From Phenylobacterium zucineum HLK1 (GTDB taxonomy: Bacteria; Pseudomonadota; Alphaproteobacteria; Caulobacterales; Caulobacteraceae): a stretch of DNA of 64,000 bases. Below the pieces are notes generated by a model. It did no database searches, was not told where the DNA came from, and worked only from the letters and a program-made list of their open reading frames with translations. The stretch spans positions 3,512,001 to 3,576,000 of the forward strand of contig NC_011144.1 of assembly GCF_000017265.1 (NCBI RefSeq). The letters run 5' to 3'. A program made the position numbers and the translations under genes. Shown here piece after piece: positions 1-9,583 of the stretch (positions are counted from its first letter, which is position 1; every line of letters begins with the position of its first letter).

Positions 1-35
1 TCATCAAGGCCGCGCTGCAGGAGCTGGGACGGTGA
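1..35 (+). CDS. ruvA: RuvA C-terminal end (partial)
   Basis: Only the last ten sense codons and the TGA are in the window ([10 protein letters not shown], stop at 33-35). RuvA is the tetrameric subunit that holds Holliday junctions for the RuvB motor. The call rests mainly on position: the stop overlaps the GTG start of ruvB (32-34), the usual ruvA-ruvB coupling. The short tail fits the RuvA helical domain III but could not be identified alone. Confidence 0.8.
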   Translation, partial: IKAALQELGR

Positions 36-1066
36 GCCGGATCGTTTCGGGGGAGGCCCAGCCGTTCGAGCCGGCCGACCGGGCGCTGCGGCCGCAGACG
101 CTGTCCGAATTCGTCGGCCAGGAGCAGGCCAAGGCGAACCTCTCGGTGTTCATCGACGCCGCCCGGGGTCGGGGCGAGGCCCTGGACCATGTGCTGCTGT
201 TCGGCCCTCCGGGCCTCGGCAAGACCACGCTCGCCCAGATCCTGGCCCGCGAGCTGGGCGTGAACTTCCGCGCCACCTCTGGGCCGGTGCTGGCCAAGGC
301 GGGGGACCTGGCGGCCATCCTGACCAACCTCGAGCCTCGCGACGTCCTGTTCATCGACGAGATCCACCGCCTGGCCGCCAATGTGGAGGAGATCCTCTAC
401 CCGGCCATGGAGGACCACGTCCTCGACCTGGTGATCGGCGAAGGTCCCTCGGCCCGGTCGGTGCGGATCGACCTCGCCCCCTTCACCCTGGTGGCGGCCA
501 CGACCCGCGCCGGCCTGCTGGCGACGCCGCTGCGCGACCGGTTCGGCATCCCGGTGCGGCTGGAGTTCTACACCCACGACGAGCTCGCCAGGGTGCTGCT
601 GGGCGCCGCGGCCAAGATGGGCGCGCCGCTCGATCCGTCGGGCGCGCGAGAGATCGCCGCCCGCGCTCGGGGCACGCCGCGCGTGGCCGGCCGGCTGCTG
701 CGCCGGGTCCGCGACTTCGCCGCCGCCGACGGCGCCGAAGTGATCGACCGCAAGGCCGCCGCCGCCGCCCTGGCCCGACTGGACGTGGACGAGGTGGGCC
801 TCGACGCCCTCGACCGCCGCTACCTGCGGGCGCTGATCGAGAACTACGCCGGCGGCCCGGCCGGGGTGGAGACCCTGGCCTATGCGATCGCCGAGGCCCG
901 CGACGCCGTCGAGGACGTCATCGAGCCCTTCCTGCTGCAGCAGGGCTTCATCCAGCGCACGCCCCGCGGCCGCATGGCCTGCGCCAAGGCCTACGAGCAC
1001 CTGGGCCTCCAGGCGCCGCGAAACCTCGGGGGAGCCGCGCCGCCCGCGGATCTGTTCGACAAATGA
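32..1066 (+). CDS. ruvB: Holliday junction branch migration helicase RuvB
   Basis: Hexameric AAA+ motor that drives branch migration of Holliday junctions with RuvA during recombinational repair. The 344-residue product is normal family length. Walker A is GPPGLGKTT at about residues 58-66, Walker B/DEIH is at 109-112 (FIDEIH), and the arginine-finger region (LRDRFG) and C-terminal winged-helix domain (about 265-335) are present. The GTG start at 32 overlaps the ruvA stop, and the ruvB TGA overlaps the ybgC ATG (1063-1066), so the genes are probably co-transcribed with the downstream tol cluster. Nothing unusual was seen. Confidence 0.98.
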   Translation: MSRIVSGEAQPFEPADRALRPQTLSEFVGQEQAKANLSVFIDAARGRGEALDHVLLFGPPGLGKTTLAQILARELGVNFRATSGPVLAKAGDLAAILTNLEPRDVLFIDEIHRLAANVEEILYPAMEDHVLDLVIGEGPSARSVRIDLAPFTLVAATTRAGLLATPLRDRFGIPVRLEFYTHDELARVLLGAAAKMGAPLDPSGAREIAARARGTPRVAGRLLRRVRDFAAADGAEVIDRKAAAAALARLDVDEVGLDALDRRYLRALIENYAGGPAGVETLAYAIAEARDAVEDVIEPFLLQQGFIQRTPRGRMACAKAYEHLGLQAPRNLGGAAPPADLFDK

Positions 1067-1509
1067 GCCACGAGCCCAGCGCGGGGTGGCTGGAAGGCCG
1101 CGAGCACGTCCTGCCGGTGCGGATCTACTACGAGGACACCGACTTCACCGGCGTCGTCTACCACGCCAACTACCTGCGCTATTTCGAACGGGGGCGGAGC
1201 GACTTCCTGCGCGTCTGCGGGATCGGCCACCAGGCGCTGCTGGAGCTGCCCGAGCCCGCCGCCTTCGCGGTCACCCACATGGCCATCGACTTCAAGCGCG
1301 CCGCGCGCATCGACGACGCCCTGCATGTGCGGACCACCTACGACGCCGTGAAGGGGCCGCGCCTGTTCGTCAGCCAGCGAATCCTGCGCGGGCAGGATCT
1401 GATCGCGCAGGCCAGCGTCGAAGCCGCCTGCATCGGCCTGGACGGCCGCGCCCGACGCCCGCCGCCAGGCCTGGTCGAGCGGCTGAAGCCGCTCTTCGCC
1501 GCGCCATAA
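1063..1509 (+). CDS. ybgC: Tol-Pal-associated acyl-CoA thioesterase YbgC
   Basis: Small hot-dog-fold thioesterase (148 aa) that accompanies the Tol-Pal operon in most Gram-negative bacteria; family members hydrolyse short- or medium-chain acyl-CoA or interact with phospholipid-synthesis enzymes. The signature D-x2-G-x-V-x4-Y is visible as [11 protein letters not shown] at residues 27-37, containing the catalytic Asp. The ATG overlaps the ruvB stop by four bases, and tolQ follows after a 53-base gap. The link to Tol function is family knowledge, not shown by this sequence. Confidence 0.95.
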   Translation: MSHEPSAGWLEGREHVLPVRIYYEDTDFTGVVYHANYLRYFERGRSDFLRVCGIGHQALLELPEPAAFAVTHMAIDFKRAARIDDALHVRTTYDAVKGPRLFVSQRILRGQDLIAQASVEAACIGLDGRARRPPPGLVERLKPLFAAP

Positions 1510-1562
1510 GTTCGCCACCGATCCCCGCCAAGCACGCCGCAAAGAAGACGAGAAGGACCTCG

Positions 1563-2264
1563 ATGGACCCGGCCGCCGTCACTCCCGAAAGCTTCAACAT
1601 CGTCAACCTGTTCTTCCAGGCCGACTGGGTCGTGAAGCTGGTGATGATCGGCCTGGCCCTGGCCTCGCTCTGGTCGTGGACGATCATCCTCGACAAGCTG
1701 TTCCGCTTCGCCGCCCTGAACCGCGAGGCGACCCGCTTCGAGGACCAGGTCGCCTCGGGCCGCAGCCTGGAGGACGTCGCCGCCGAGGCCGGCGAGCGGC
1801 CCGCCCACGCCCTGCCCCGCATGCTGCAGGGCGCGCTGAAGGAGTGGCGTGACGCGCGCCAGAAGGGGCCGCCCACCGAGGCCCAGGTGGCCTTCCTGAT
1901 CCAGCGCATCGACCGCCACCTCGATGCGGTCATCGCCCGCGAGAGCGCGCGGGTGGAGAACGGCCTGGGCGCCCTGGCGATCGTCGCCACCGCCTCGCCG
2001 TTCATCGGCCTGTTCGGCACGGTCTGGGGGATCATGAACTCCTTCCAGGCCATCGCCATCCAGAAGAACACCTCCCTGGCCGTGGTGGCCCCGGCCATCG
2101 CCGAGGCGCTGTTCGCGACCGCCATCGGCCTGGTGGCCGCCATCCCGGCCTACATCGCCTTCAACGCGTTCTCGACCTCGGCCGGCAAGTACGCCGCCCG
2201 CCTCGAGGGCTTCGCCGACGACCTGTCCACCGCCATCCAGCGGCGGCTGGCGGAGCGGGCCTGA
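1563..2264 (+). CDS. tolQ: Tol-Pal motor protein TolQ
   Basis: Inner-membrane proton-channel subunit of the Tol-Pal system, homologous to ExbB and MotA, which powers outer-membrane constriction at division. The product has 233 residues with three membrane segments at about 23-44, 136-158 and 176-200, the last two holding the conserved TolQ/ExbB core. I chose ATG 1563 ([10 protein letters not shown]), since the open frame further upstream runs antisense-like through ybgC and is not conserved-looking. TolR begins one base after the stop, indicating tight coupling. Confidence 0.97.
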   Translation: MDPAAVTPESFNIVNLFFQADWVVKLVMIGLALASLWSWTIILDKLFRFAALNREATRFEDQVASGRSLEDVAAEAGERPAHALPRMLQGALKEWRDARQKGPPTEAQVAFLIQRIDRHLDAVIARESARVENGLGALAIVATASPFIGLFGTVWGIMNSFQAIAIQKNTSLAVVAPAIAEALFATAIGLVAAIPAYIAFNAFSTSAGKYAARLEGFADDLSTAIQRRLAERA

Positions 2265-2265
2265 C

Positions 2266-2754
2266 ATGGCGCTGTCGGCCAACGACGCCTTCGCCGCCGG
2301 CGGCGGGCGCCGCAACCGTCGCCGTTACGGCCGCGGCCGGCGCGGCGCGCTCTCCGAGATCAACGTCACCCCGCTGGTGGACGTGATGCTCGTGCTGCTG
2401 ATCGTCTTCATGATCTCGGCGCCGCTGCTGACCGCTGGGGTGCCGGTCGAGCTGCCCAAGACCGAGGCGGGCGCGATCCAAGACCAGCCCGAGCCGCTGA
2501 CCGTCTCCATCCGAGCCGACGGCTCGATCTATCTCGGCGAGGATCCCGTGCCGTTCGCCGGCCTGGCCCCCCGCATGCAGGCGCTCAGCGAGGGCCAGAG
2601 CCGGCCGGTCTACGTCCGCGCCGACCGCCATGCGACCTATGAGGTGGTGGCCCAGGTGATGGCCGCGCTGTCCACCTCGGGCTTCTCATCCATCAACCTG
2701 ATCACCGACACGGGCGGCCCCTCGTCGGGCGCCGAGGAGCAGGCCGGCCCGTGA
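2266..2754 (+). CDS. tolR: Tol-Pal motor protein TolR
   Basis: Single-pass inner-membrane partner of TolQ and homologue of ExbD and MotB. The 162-residue product begins with a basic cytoplasmic segment (residues 15-27), followed by the conserved [10 protein letters not shown] motif and a membrane helix at about 36-55. Asp39 in the helix is the expected proton-carrying residue. The periplasmic domain makes up the rest. The stop overlaps the GTG start of tolA (2751-2754). Confidence 0.96.
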   Translation: MALSANDAFAAGGGRRNRRRYGRGRRGALSEINVTPLVDVMLVLLIVFMISAPLLTAGVPVELPKTEAGAIQDQPEPLTVSIRADGSIYLGEDPVPFAGLAPRMQALSEGQSRPVYVRADRHATYEVVAQVMAALSTSGFSSINLITDTGGPSSGAEEQAGP

Positions 2755-3545
2755 GGCGCATCGAGGTCTCGCCCGCGGCCTTCGGCTCGCTCGCGCTGCA
2801 CGCGGGCGTGGCCGCCGCGCTGATGATCTCCTGGGGCGCGCGCGACCTGAAGGTGGGCGCGGTCGTGCCCGTTACCATCGTCTCGTCCGCCCCCGACCTC
2901 GACACCCGTCCCGCGCTGCAGGCTCCCGAGACCCAGGAGGCGATGGCCGAGACGCCCGTCCCGGACGCCGCGCCGACGCCCGAGCCGCCCCAGCCCCAGC
3001 CCCCGCCGGCCCCGCCGCAGCCGCAGCCCGCGCCCACGCCCAAGACGCCCGCCCCCGCAGCCAAGGCGCCCGCCCCCAAGGCCGCGCGACCGACGCCGAA
3101 GACCAAGGAGTCCAGCGAGGATTTCTTCGCGAGCCTCGAAAGCTCGCTGGCCAAGAGCCGCCCCTCGCCCGCCGCCAAAGGGCCCTCCCGCGCCGAGACC
3201 GCGCCCGACGCCCGCAACACCGCCGGCCGGGGTCTCGCGGCCGGCGCGGACATGCAGGGCCTCGTCCAGGAGCTGCAGCGCCGCTGGAATCCCAACTGCA
3301 CGGTGGAGGGCGGCCGGGACGTGATCGTCCGGGTCGTGTTCAACATCGGCTCGGGCGGCCAGCTCGTCGGCCAGGTCACGTCCCAGATCACCGGCGGCCC
3401 CCGCGACGCCGTGGGCCAGGCCGCCGCCGAGCGGGCCGAGCGCGCCGTCTACGCCGCCTCGCCCTTCCGCGGCCTCTCGCGCGACTACTATGGTCAGCGC
3501 ATCGCTGTGAACTTCAACGCCCGGGAGGCCTGCGCCGACCGATGA
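2751..3545 (+). CDS. tolA: Tol-Pal envelope protein TolA
   Basis: Periplasm-spanning protein that links the TolQR motor to TolB and Pal. It has 264 residues: one N-terminal membrane anchor (about 8-26), a Pro/Ala/Lys-rich extended linker (about 60-115), and a C-terminal TonB/TolA-like domain (about 165-264) that begins near the Trp-Asn-Pro stretch. The linker is much shorter than the coiled-coil TolA-II of enterobacteria, as is common in alphaproteobacteria. Start is GTG overlapping the tolR stop; the TGA overlaps the tolB ATG. Assignment relies on architecture and position, as TolA sequence conservation is low. Confidence 0.9.
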   Translation: MRRIEVSPAAFGSLALHAGVAAALMISWGARDLKVGAVVPVTIVSSAPDLDTRPALQAPETQEAMAETPVPDAAPTPEPPQPQPPPAPPQPQPAPTPKTPAPAAKAPAPKAARPTPKTKESSEDFFASLESSLAKSRPSPAAKGPSRAETAPDARNTAGRGLAAGADMQGLVQELQRRWNPNCTVEGGRDVIVRVVFNIGSGGQLVGQVTSQITGGPRDAVGQAAAERAERAVYAASPFRGLSRDYYGQRIAVNFNAREACADR

Positions 3546-4861
3546 CCGAACCGATCCGGAGCCTTTGCATGCGGCTGAAGCCCTTGATGCTCGCCCTCGC
3601 CTGCCTGTTCGCCGCGGGCCTCACCGTCCAGCCCGCCCGGGCCGAGATCGAGGTCAACGTCAACCGCGGCGACGTCCAGCCGCTGCCGATCGCCGTGCCG
3701 GCCTTCGGCGGCCAGCAGGGCGCCGACATCGCCCAGGTGATCAGCGCCAACCTCCAGCGCTCGGGACTCTTCCAGCCGCTGGACCCGGCGGCGTTCATCG
3801 AGCGCGACGTCAACATCGCCGTCCAGCCGCGCTTCGCCGACTGGAAGCAGATCAACGCCCAGGCCCTGGTGAACGGGCAGGTGACCGTCGAGGGCGGCCG
3901 GCTGCGCGTCGACTTCCGCCTGTGGGACGTTTTCGCCGAGCAGCAGCTGCTCGGCCTGCAGTTCACCTCCAGCCCCGAGAACTGGCGCCGCGTCGCGCAC
4001 AAGATCTCGGACGCCGTCTACGAGCGGCTGACCGGCGAGAAGGGCTACTTCGACACCCGCGTGGTGTTCGTCGCCGAGAGCGGCCCCCGCGGCAAGCGCG
4101 TCAAGCGCCTGGCGATCATGGACCAGGACGGGGCCAACCCCAGCTACCTGACCGACGGCTCGTACATCGTCATGACCCCCCGTTTCTCCTCGAACAGCCA
4201 GGAGATCACCTACATGTCGCTGCGGCCCGACGGCTCGTCCATCTGGCTGTTCAACCTCGAGACCGGCCGCCGCGAGAGCCTCGGCAACTTCCAGGGCATG
4301 GTCTTCGCCCCGCGCTTCTCGCCCGATGGCGGCCGGGTGGCGTTCTCGGTCGAGCGCGGCGGCAACAGCGACATCTATGTGATGAGCCTTTCCAGCCGCT
4401 CCAGCACGCGGCTGACGTCGGATCCGTCGATCGACACCTCGCCGTCGTTCTCGCCGGACGGCCAGAGGATCGTGTTCAACTCGGACCGGTCGGGCTCGGC
4501 GCAGCTCTACGTCATGGGCGCCGACGGCTCGAACCCGCGGCGGATCTCCTTCGGCCAGGGCCGCTACACCACCCCGGTCTGGAGCCCGACAGGCGAGTTC
4601 ATCGCCTTCACCAAGCAGACGGGCGGGCAGTTCCACATCGGCGTCATGCGCGCCGACGGCTCGGACGAGCGGCTGCTCACCTCCAGCTATCTAGACGAGG
4701 GCCCGACCTGGGCGCCGAACGGCCGCGTGCTCATGTTCTCGCGCGAAACGCCCGGCGGCGCGCCGCGGCTGTGGAGCGTAGACGTGACCGGGCGCGTTCT
4801 ACAGCCTATGCCGTATCCGGGATCGGGCTCGGACCCGGCATGGTCGCCGCTCCTTAACTAG
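3542..4861 (+). CDS. tolB: Tol-Pal periplasmic beta-propeller protein TolB
   Basis: Periplasmic protein that binds Pal and TolA. A signal peptide starting at the second methionine (ATG 3569, [10 protein letters not shown]) ends near ARA, so translation may begin there or at ATG 3542, which overlaps the tolA stop. The mature protein has the N-terminal TolB domain and at least five WD40-like propeller blades with repeated SPDG/SP-G motifs (about residues 190-430). At 439 residues it is full length. Pal follows after 67 bases with its own good ribosome-binding site. Confidence 0.97.
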   Translation: MTEPIRSLCMRLKPLMLALACLFAAGLTVQPARAEIEVNVNRGDVQPLPIAVPAFGGQQGADIAQVISANLQRSGLFQPLDPAAFIERDVNIAVQPRFADWKQINAQALVNGQVTVEGGRLRVDFRLWDVFAEQQLLGLQFTSSPENWRRVAHKISDAVYERLTGEKGYFDTRVVFVAESGPRGKRVKRLAIMDQDGANPSYLTDGSYIVMTPRFSSNSQEITYMSLRPDGSSIWLFNLETGRRESLGNFQGMVFAPRFSPDGGRVAFSVERGGNSDIYVMSLSSRSSTRLTSDPSIDTSPSFSPDGQRIVFNSDRSGSAQLYVMGADGSNPRRISFGQGRYTTPVWSPTGEFIAFTKQTGGQFHIGVMRADGSDERLLTSSYLDEGPTWAPNGRVLMFSRETPGGAPRLWSVDVTGRVLQPMPYPGSGSDPAWSPLLN

Positions 4862-4928
4862 CTTGCGCCCAGATTCCGCCCGATAGACCCTGACGATGGA
4901 ATTCCATCCGAGACACGAGGAGACCCAG

Positions 4929-5489
4929 ATGTTGCGAAGCGTGAACACGGGCGCGGCCCTGCGTCTGGCCCTGGTGGCCGCGGCGGCGACTTCGCTGGCC
5001 GCGTGCGCCAGCCGGCCCAAGCCGCAGTACGAGACCGCCCCGCCCACCACGCCGCCGCCGGCGGACCAGGGCGCCCCGACGCAGCCCCCGGTCGCGCAGC
5101 AGCCGCTGGCCCCCGTGCCGGGCTCGGCCCAGGACTTCGTCGTCAACGTCGGCGACCGGGTCTACTTCGACCTCGACCAGCACGACGTGCGCACCGACGC
5201 GCGGCCGCTCCTCGACGCCCAGGCCGAATGGCTGCGCCGCTATCCCCAGGTGCGCGTGCGCATCGAGGGCAACGCCGACGAGCGCGGCACCCGCGAATAC
5301 AACCTGGCCCTCGGCGCGCGCCGGGCGAACTCGGTGCGCGACTACCTCGTGAACCGCGGCGTCACCTCGGACCGGATCTCGACCATCTCCTTCGGCAAGG
5401 AGCAGCCCCTCGATCCGGGCACGACCGAGGAGGCCTATCAGAAGAACCGGAACGCCCGCACGGCCATCGTGAGCGGCGCCCGCCAGTAA
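4929..5489 (+). CDS. pal: Peptidoglycan-associated outer-membrane lipoprotein Pal
   Basis: Outer-membrane lipoprotein that binds peptidoglycan and TolB. The start at 4929 is favoured because GAGGAGA lies just upstream (4914-4922) and it places the signal peptide correctly, with lipobox LAAC and lipidated Cys26. A Pro/Gln-rich linker (about 30-65) precedes an OmpA-like peptidoglycan-binding domain carrying the family signature around YFDLDQHDVR and GNADERGTREYN. The 186-residue length is normal. Confidence 0.97.
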   Translation: MLRSVNTGAALRLALVAAAATSLAACASRPKPQYETAPPTTPPPADQGAPTQPPVAQQPLAPVPGSAQDFVVNVGDRVYFDLDQHDVRTDARPLLDAQAEWLRRYPQVRVRIEGNADERGTREYNLALGARRANSVRDYLVNRGVTSDRISTISFGKEQPLDPGTTEEAYQKNRNARTAIVSGARQ

Positions 5490-5493
5490 CCGC

Positions 5494-6342
5494 ATGAGTC
5501 AGATGACGCGCAGCCGCTTCGTCCTTCCCGCCCTGGCGTTCGCCGTCCTTGCGACGGCGGCGCCGGCCACGGCCCAGACGCCCTTCCCGGCGACCCCGGC
5601 CGAGGATCCGCTCGACTCGCGCGACGCCCGCCGGGTGGAGCGGATGGAGAAGGTCGTCCGCGAGCTGCGCGCCATCGTCTTCCAGATGCGCGACACCGGA
5701 AAGCCGGTGGTGGTCCAGCCCTCCGACGCCGACGCCCGGATGGCCGAGCTGGCCGCGCGCATCGACGACCTCGAGCGGACCCTCCAGCGCATCAACGGCT
5801 CGCTGGAGACCGCCACCTTCGAGCTGCAGCAGACCAAACGCGAGAACGCCGCCCTGAAGACCCAGGTCGACGAGCTCACCCAACGCCTGACGGTGGTCGA
5901 GCCGCCGCCCCCGCCGCCCAGCGAGGACGCCGGCGCTGCGCCGGCGCCCGCCGCCGACCCCACCGAGGCCTTCACCCGGGCCCGCCAGCTGATGCTCGCC
6001 GGCGACTACGACGGCGCCGAGGACGCCTTCGCCGCCTTCGTCGAGACCTGGCCCGACGGCCAGCGCACGCCCGAGGCCCGCTACTGGTGGGGCAAGACGC
6101 TGTCGGTGCGCGGGGCCCACAACGACGCCGCCACCGCCTACATCGGCGCGATCCGCGGCTGGCCGCAGACCAGCTGGGCGCCCGACGCCGTCGTCGAGCT
6201 CGCCCGCTCGCTGGTGGCGCTGAAGAAGCCGCAGGACGCCTGCCGAACCCTGGCCGAGCTGCCCAAGCGCTATCCCAAGGCTCCGGCGAACATCACCAGC
6301 CGGGCGGCCGCCACCCGCACCCAGGCGAAGTGCGCGGCCTGA
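5494..6342 (+). CDS. cpoB: Tol-Pal accessory protein CpoB (YbgF)
   Basis: Periplasmic coordinator of peptidoglycan synthesis and Tol function. It has 282 residues: signal peptide (1 to about 28, ending ATAQ), a coiled-coil trimerisation region (about 45-130) rich in heptad Leu/Ile, a Pro-rich hinge (about 132-155), and a C-terminal TPR domain (about 158-280). It follows pal by four bases. Its 3' end overlaps the likely GTG start of tilS by 13 bases, extending the operon. Confidence 0.95.
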   Translation: MSQMTRSRFVLPALAFAVLATAAPATAQTPFPATPAEDPLDSRDARRVERMEKVVRELRAIVFQMRDTGKPVVVQPSDADARMAELAARIDDLERTLQRINGSLETATFELQQTKRENAALKTQVDELTQRLTVVEPPPPPPSEDAGAAPAPAADPTEAFTRARQLMLAGDYDGAEDAFAAFVETWPDGQRTPEARYWWGKTLSVRGAHNDAATAYIGAIRGWPQTSWAPDAVVELARSLVALKKPQDACRTLAELPKRYPKAPANITSRAAATRTQAKCAA

Positions 6343-7565
6343 CCGACCGGGCCGAAGCGCTCCTCGACCGCCATCTCCTGAAGGGCAGTCGCCGGCCCCT
6401 CGCGGTCGCCGTCTCGGGCGGCGGCGACTCCGTCGCGCTCGCGCTGATCGCCGAGGGCTGGGCCCGGCGGTCGCGCCGCGACCTCCTGCTGCTCACGCTC
6501 GACCATGGGCTCAATCCCGACAGCGCGGCCTGGACGGGGCGCTGCGAGGCGTTGGCGCAGCGGCTGGGCCGCCCGTTCCGCGCGCTCGCATGGACGGGGC
6601 CGAAGCCGGCCTCGGGCCTGCCAGCCGCCGCCCGCGCCGCCCGGCATCGCCTGCTCGCGGAGGCCGCGCGCGAGGCCGGCGCCCGCGTGATTCTGATGGG
6701 CCACACCGCCGACGACGTGGCCGAGGCGCAGGTCATGCGCGCCGCCGGCGCCACCACGCCCGAGCCCCGCGTCTGGGCCCCCTCCCCCGCCTGGCCCGAG
6801 GGGCGCGGGGTCTTCGTCCTGCGCCCGCTGCTGGACGTGCGGCGGGCCGAGCTGCGCGACTGGCTCTCGGCCCGCGGCGAGACCTGGATCGAGGACCCCG
6901 CCAACGCCGATCCGCGGTTCGCCCGCGCCCGCGCGCGGCGCGCCTTGCCCGCGGACACCCCGCTCGAGCGGCAAGAGCCGGCGCCCGCCGCCATTCCGTT
7001 CGAGGAACGGCTCGGCGTGCTCGACGTCGCCCGCGCCGCGTTCCGCGCATCGCCGGCCGGACTGGCGGAACGCTGGCTCGCCATGGCCTGCGTCTGCGCG
7101 GGCGGCGGATCGCGACGGCCGCCGGGCGTCCGAGCGGCCCGCCTCTCGGCCGCCCTGCGGGGTGACGGGCCGGTGCTCGCCACCCTGGCCGGCGGGCGCA
7201 TCGAGGCGGACACGACGGCTATCCGCATCTTCCGCGAGGCCGGCGAGGCGGCCCGCGGCGGGCTCGCAGCCCTGTCCCTGCCCAGGAGCCAGGCGGTGGT
7301 CTGGGATGGGCGGTTCGAACTCCTCGCCCCCCGGCCGGGTCTTGAGGTCCGCCGGCTCGCCGGCCTTGCGAGCCGCCTGCCCGACGCCGAGCGGCGGCGG
7401 CTGCAGGCGGTCCCCGCCGCCGCCCGCGGCGCCCTGCCGACCATCCTCGACGGCGAGCGCGTGAGCTGCCCGCTGCTGTCGGATACGCCGGCGGTCCAGG
7501 TCCGCGGCCTCGTCGCCGACCGCCTCCGCGCCGCCGCGGGCCTCGTCACCCGCGAGCCGGACTAG
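6330..7565 (+). CDS. tilS: tRNA(Ile) lysidine synthetase TilS
   Basis: ATP-dependent enzyme that attaches lysine to C34 of the CAU-anticodon tRNA(Ile), switching it to read AUA. The PP-loop SGGGDS is at residues 29-34 if translation starts at GTG 6330. I chose this start because the frame upstream lies inside cpoB and the N-terminus then has the usual 25-30 residues before the P-loop. The product is 411 aa. In many alphaproteobacteria ftsH follows; here a convergent hydrolase gene does, and the two 3' ends overlap by 20 bases. Confidence 0.93.
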   Translation: MRGLTDRAEALLDRHLLKGSRRPLAVAVSGGGDSVALALIAEGWARRSRRDLLLLTLDHGLNPDSAAWTGRCEALAQRLGRPFRALAWTGPKPASGLPAAARAARHRLLAEAAREAGARVILMGHTADDVAEAQVMRAAGATTPEPRVWAPSPAWPEGRGVFVLRPLLDVRRAELRDWLSARGETWIEDPANADPRFARARARRALPADTPLERQEPAPAAIPFEERLGVLDVARAAFRASPAGLAERWLAMACVCAGGGSRRPPGVRAARLSAALRGDGPVLATLAGGRIEADTTAIRIFREAGEAARGGLAALSLPRSQAVVWDGRFELLAPRPGLEVRRLAGLASRLPDAERRRLQAVPAAARGALPTILDGERVSCPLLSDTPAVQVRGLVADRLRAAAGLVTREPD

Positions 7566-8397
7566 CCGACAGCACGTGCTCCACGCCGCGGACAATGGCG
7601 CCGGCGTGGCGCGGTCCCAGCAGGTTGGCGTGGGTCGACCCCGCCACATGGTCGATGTGTCCGAAGCGCGAGCGCCGGGCGGGCGCCTCCTGCAGGGCCC
7701 GCAGGCCGCCGCGGAGCTGCGCCGCCCCGGCCGTCACTACGGCCACGGGCAGGTCGTCGGGCAGTTCGGCGGCCGCCGCCAGGGCCGAGGTCGCCGGCCA
7801 CTGCAGCACCTCGGCCGCCGCCCACCTCGCGTGGACCGGCGAGGCGTGGATCCTGCGCTTCTCGGGCTTGGCCTCGCCGGTGAGGCCGATCAGGTTGCCG
7901 GTGAGGAACGAGACGGGGACCATCAGCCCCGCCCGTCCGGCGACGCTGGCCAGCCGCAGGAGTTGACCGAAGCCCGCGATCGCCAGGGGCGCGCCGGGCA
8001 GTCCGAGGGCGTCGGGCGTCACCGCGTCCACCAGCACCAGGCCGCGCACGCGGCCGGGATGGGCCAGGGCGAAGAGCCGCGACGAGAGCCCGCCCATCGA
8101 ATGGCCGGCGAGGACCAGGGGGCCGTCCTCGCCCAGGGCCTGCAGCAGGGCGGCGAGATCGGCGTTGGCGGCGCGGCCGTCGCGGACGCCCGGACCCGGA
8201 TCGGAGAGCCCCATGCCGGCCCGGTCGTAGGCGAGGCTGCGAAGGCCCCTGGCCGTCAGCTTCTCCTGCACCACGGCCCAGTCGGCGGCGCAGCCGAACG
8301 CGCCGTGCTCGCAGACGACGAGCGGGGCGGGCGCCGGCGGCCCGGCGCGAACGCACCGCAGGCGGCGTCCGCCGATGTCGACCAGGGTCCCCCTCAT
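7546..8397 (-). CDS. Alpha/beta hydrolase
   Basis: A 283-residue alpha/beta-fold hydrolase of unknown substrate. Visible features are the HG oxyanion motif (EHGAFG, about 30-35), a YDRAGMGLS loop (58-66), and the nucleophile elbow GHSMGG with Ser100. A late acid (Asp in VDAVTPD) and a C-terminal His are likely present. There is no clear signal peptide. It is convergent with tilS and occupies the position where ftsH often lies. The next gene downstream on the same strand is far away, so it is probably monocistronic. Esterase or lipase activity is inference from the fold only. Confidence 0.85.
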   Translation of the reverse strand: MRGTLVDIGGRRLRCVRAGPPAPAPLVVCEHGAFGCAADWAVVQEKLTARGLRSLAYDRAGMGLSDPGPGVRDGRAANADLAALLQALGEDGPLVLAGHSMGGLSSRLFALAHPGRVRGLVLVDAVTPDALGLPGAPLAIAGFGQLLRLASVAGRAGLMVPVSFLTGNLIGLTGEAKPEKRRIHASPVHARWAAAEVLQWPATSALAAAAELPDDLPVAVVTAGAAQLRGGLRALQEAPARRSRFGHIDHVAGSTHANLLGPRHAGAIVRGVEHVLSASPARG

Positions 8398-8438
8398 GGC
8401 CCCATCTAGGCGGCTCGAAGGGTCGGCGTCGAGCAGGC

Positions 8439-9332
8439 CTAGGAGCTGACCTGGCCGCGCGGGCGGCCGTCCTCGCCCAGCGGGAGCACCTTCAGCCCCT
8501 CGAACCGCTCAACCGCCGCGGCGTCCTTGGCGGCGCCGTCGTCGAGGGCGGAGGGCGCCGGCGCGTCCTGGACCGCGAGCTGGGTCGCCTTCTGCGCCTT
8601 CCTGTCGGCCTCGCGCTCCAGCTTCGCCTCCATGAGGGCGCGCTTGTGCCTGGGGATGAACGAGACCTGCGCGACGCGCACCTTGCGGGGGAAGCGCTGG
8701 GCCTGGCGCAGGGGCAGGTCGTCGGCCTCGGCGAACGTGCGCCCGAGGAACAGGGTGGGGTTGAGCGGCCGGTCGCGGCGGTCGCGGATCTCGAAATGCA
8801 GGTGCGGCCCGGTGGAGGTCCCGGACGAGCCGACGCCGCCCAGCGTGGCGCCGGCCTTGACGGCCAGGCCGGGGCGCACGTGGCGAGCCACATGGCCGAG
8901 GTGCGCGTAGAAGGTGGTCAGCCCCTCGGCGTGACGCACGGCGACATAGCGGCCATAGGACCCGTTCCGTCCCGCTTCGGTGACCACGCCGTCCGCGGCC
9001 ACCCGCACGGGCTCGCCCGGCCGCCCCGATATATCCACGCCTGCGTGCAACCGCCCGCCCTCCTCCCAGGGGAGCTGGCGCAGGCCGAACGGCGAGACGA
9101 TCTGCCGGCCCGGGACAGGGTCCGCGAAGGCGATCAGCACCGGCGGCGTCTCGGGCGCGGGCGCCTCGGTGAGCACGATCTTCTCCACCGTGGGAACCGG
9201 CGCCGGAGGGGGACTGTCCGGCAGGGCCGCATGGGCCAGGGTGATCGCCCCCAGCGCCGCCGCGCCGCCAAGCGCCGCGTCCAGGAGCCAGTGCCGCACA
9301 CGCCCGTCCTGGGCCACGCTCAGGTCCGTCAA
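8439..9332 (-). CDS. M23-family (LytM-type) metallopeptidase
   Basis: Probable peptidoglycan endopeptidase, or an amidase activator, of the M23 family. The catalytic domain lies in the middle: HAGVDI supplies the first zinc ligands and GPHLHFEI the HxH ligand, with YAHL between them. I prefer TTG at 9332 as the start because GGTGGAG sits 8 bases upstream and it puts a hydrophobic membrane-anchor segment near the N-terminus (297 aa). An upstream ATG at 9455 would add 41 residues with no membrane character. A basic C-terminal tail rich in Lys/Glu follows the domain. Confidence 0.88.
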   Translation of the reverse strand: MTDLSVAQDGRVRHWLLDAALGGAAALGAITLAHAALPDSPPPAPVPTVEKIVLTEAPAPETPPVLIAFADPVPGRQIVSPFGLRQLPWEEGGRLHAGVDISGRPGEPVRVAADGVVTEAGRNGSYGRYVAVRHAEGLTTFYAHLGHVARHVRPGLAVKAGATLGGVGSSGTSTGPHLHFEIRDRRDRPLNPTLFLGRTFAEADDLPLRQAQRFPRKVRVAQVSFIPRHKRALMEAKLEREADRKAQKATQLAVQDAPAPSALDDGAAKDAAAVERFEGLKVLPLGEDGRPRGQVSS

Positions 9333-9549
9333 GGCTGCAACTCCACCAATAGCCGAGCTTTCCGGGCGCCGCTCACGTCGAACGGCCAAGCTTCGGCAGA
9401 ACCCAACAGCAAGGGGGTGGTTAACTGGCGGGCCTTCTAGGCAAAAAGTAGGCATGCCGCAAACCGTTGTTCTGCGGTCATGGCCGAGGCCGGGTCAGAC
9501 GGGCGCCGAATGCTGGAACCCGTCCATCAAACTACTTTCCGAAAGCCGC

Positions 9550-9573
9550 CCTCTCCCGCCGGGACGGGAGAGG
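9550..9573 (-). terminator. Hairpin downstream of the autotransporter gene
   Basis: A perfect 9-bp stem, CCTCTCCCG (9550-9558) pairing with CGGGAGAGG (9565-9573), with a 6-base loop. It lies 11 bases beyond the stop of the minus-strand autotransporter gene, followed on that strand by a short T-containing stretch. It is a reasonable intrinsic terminator, though the T-tract is weak. Confidence 0.5.
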
Positions 9574-9583
9574 AAGCGTCGCC

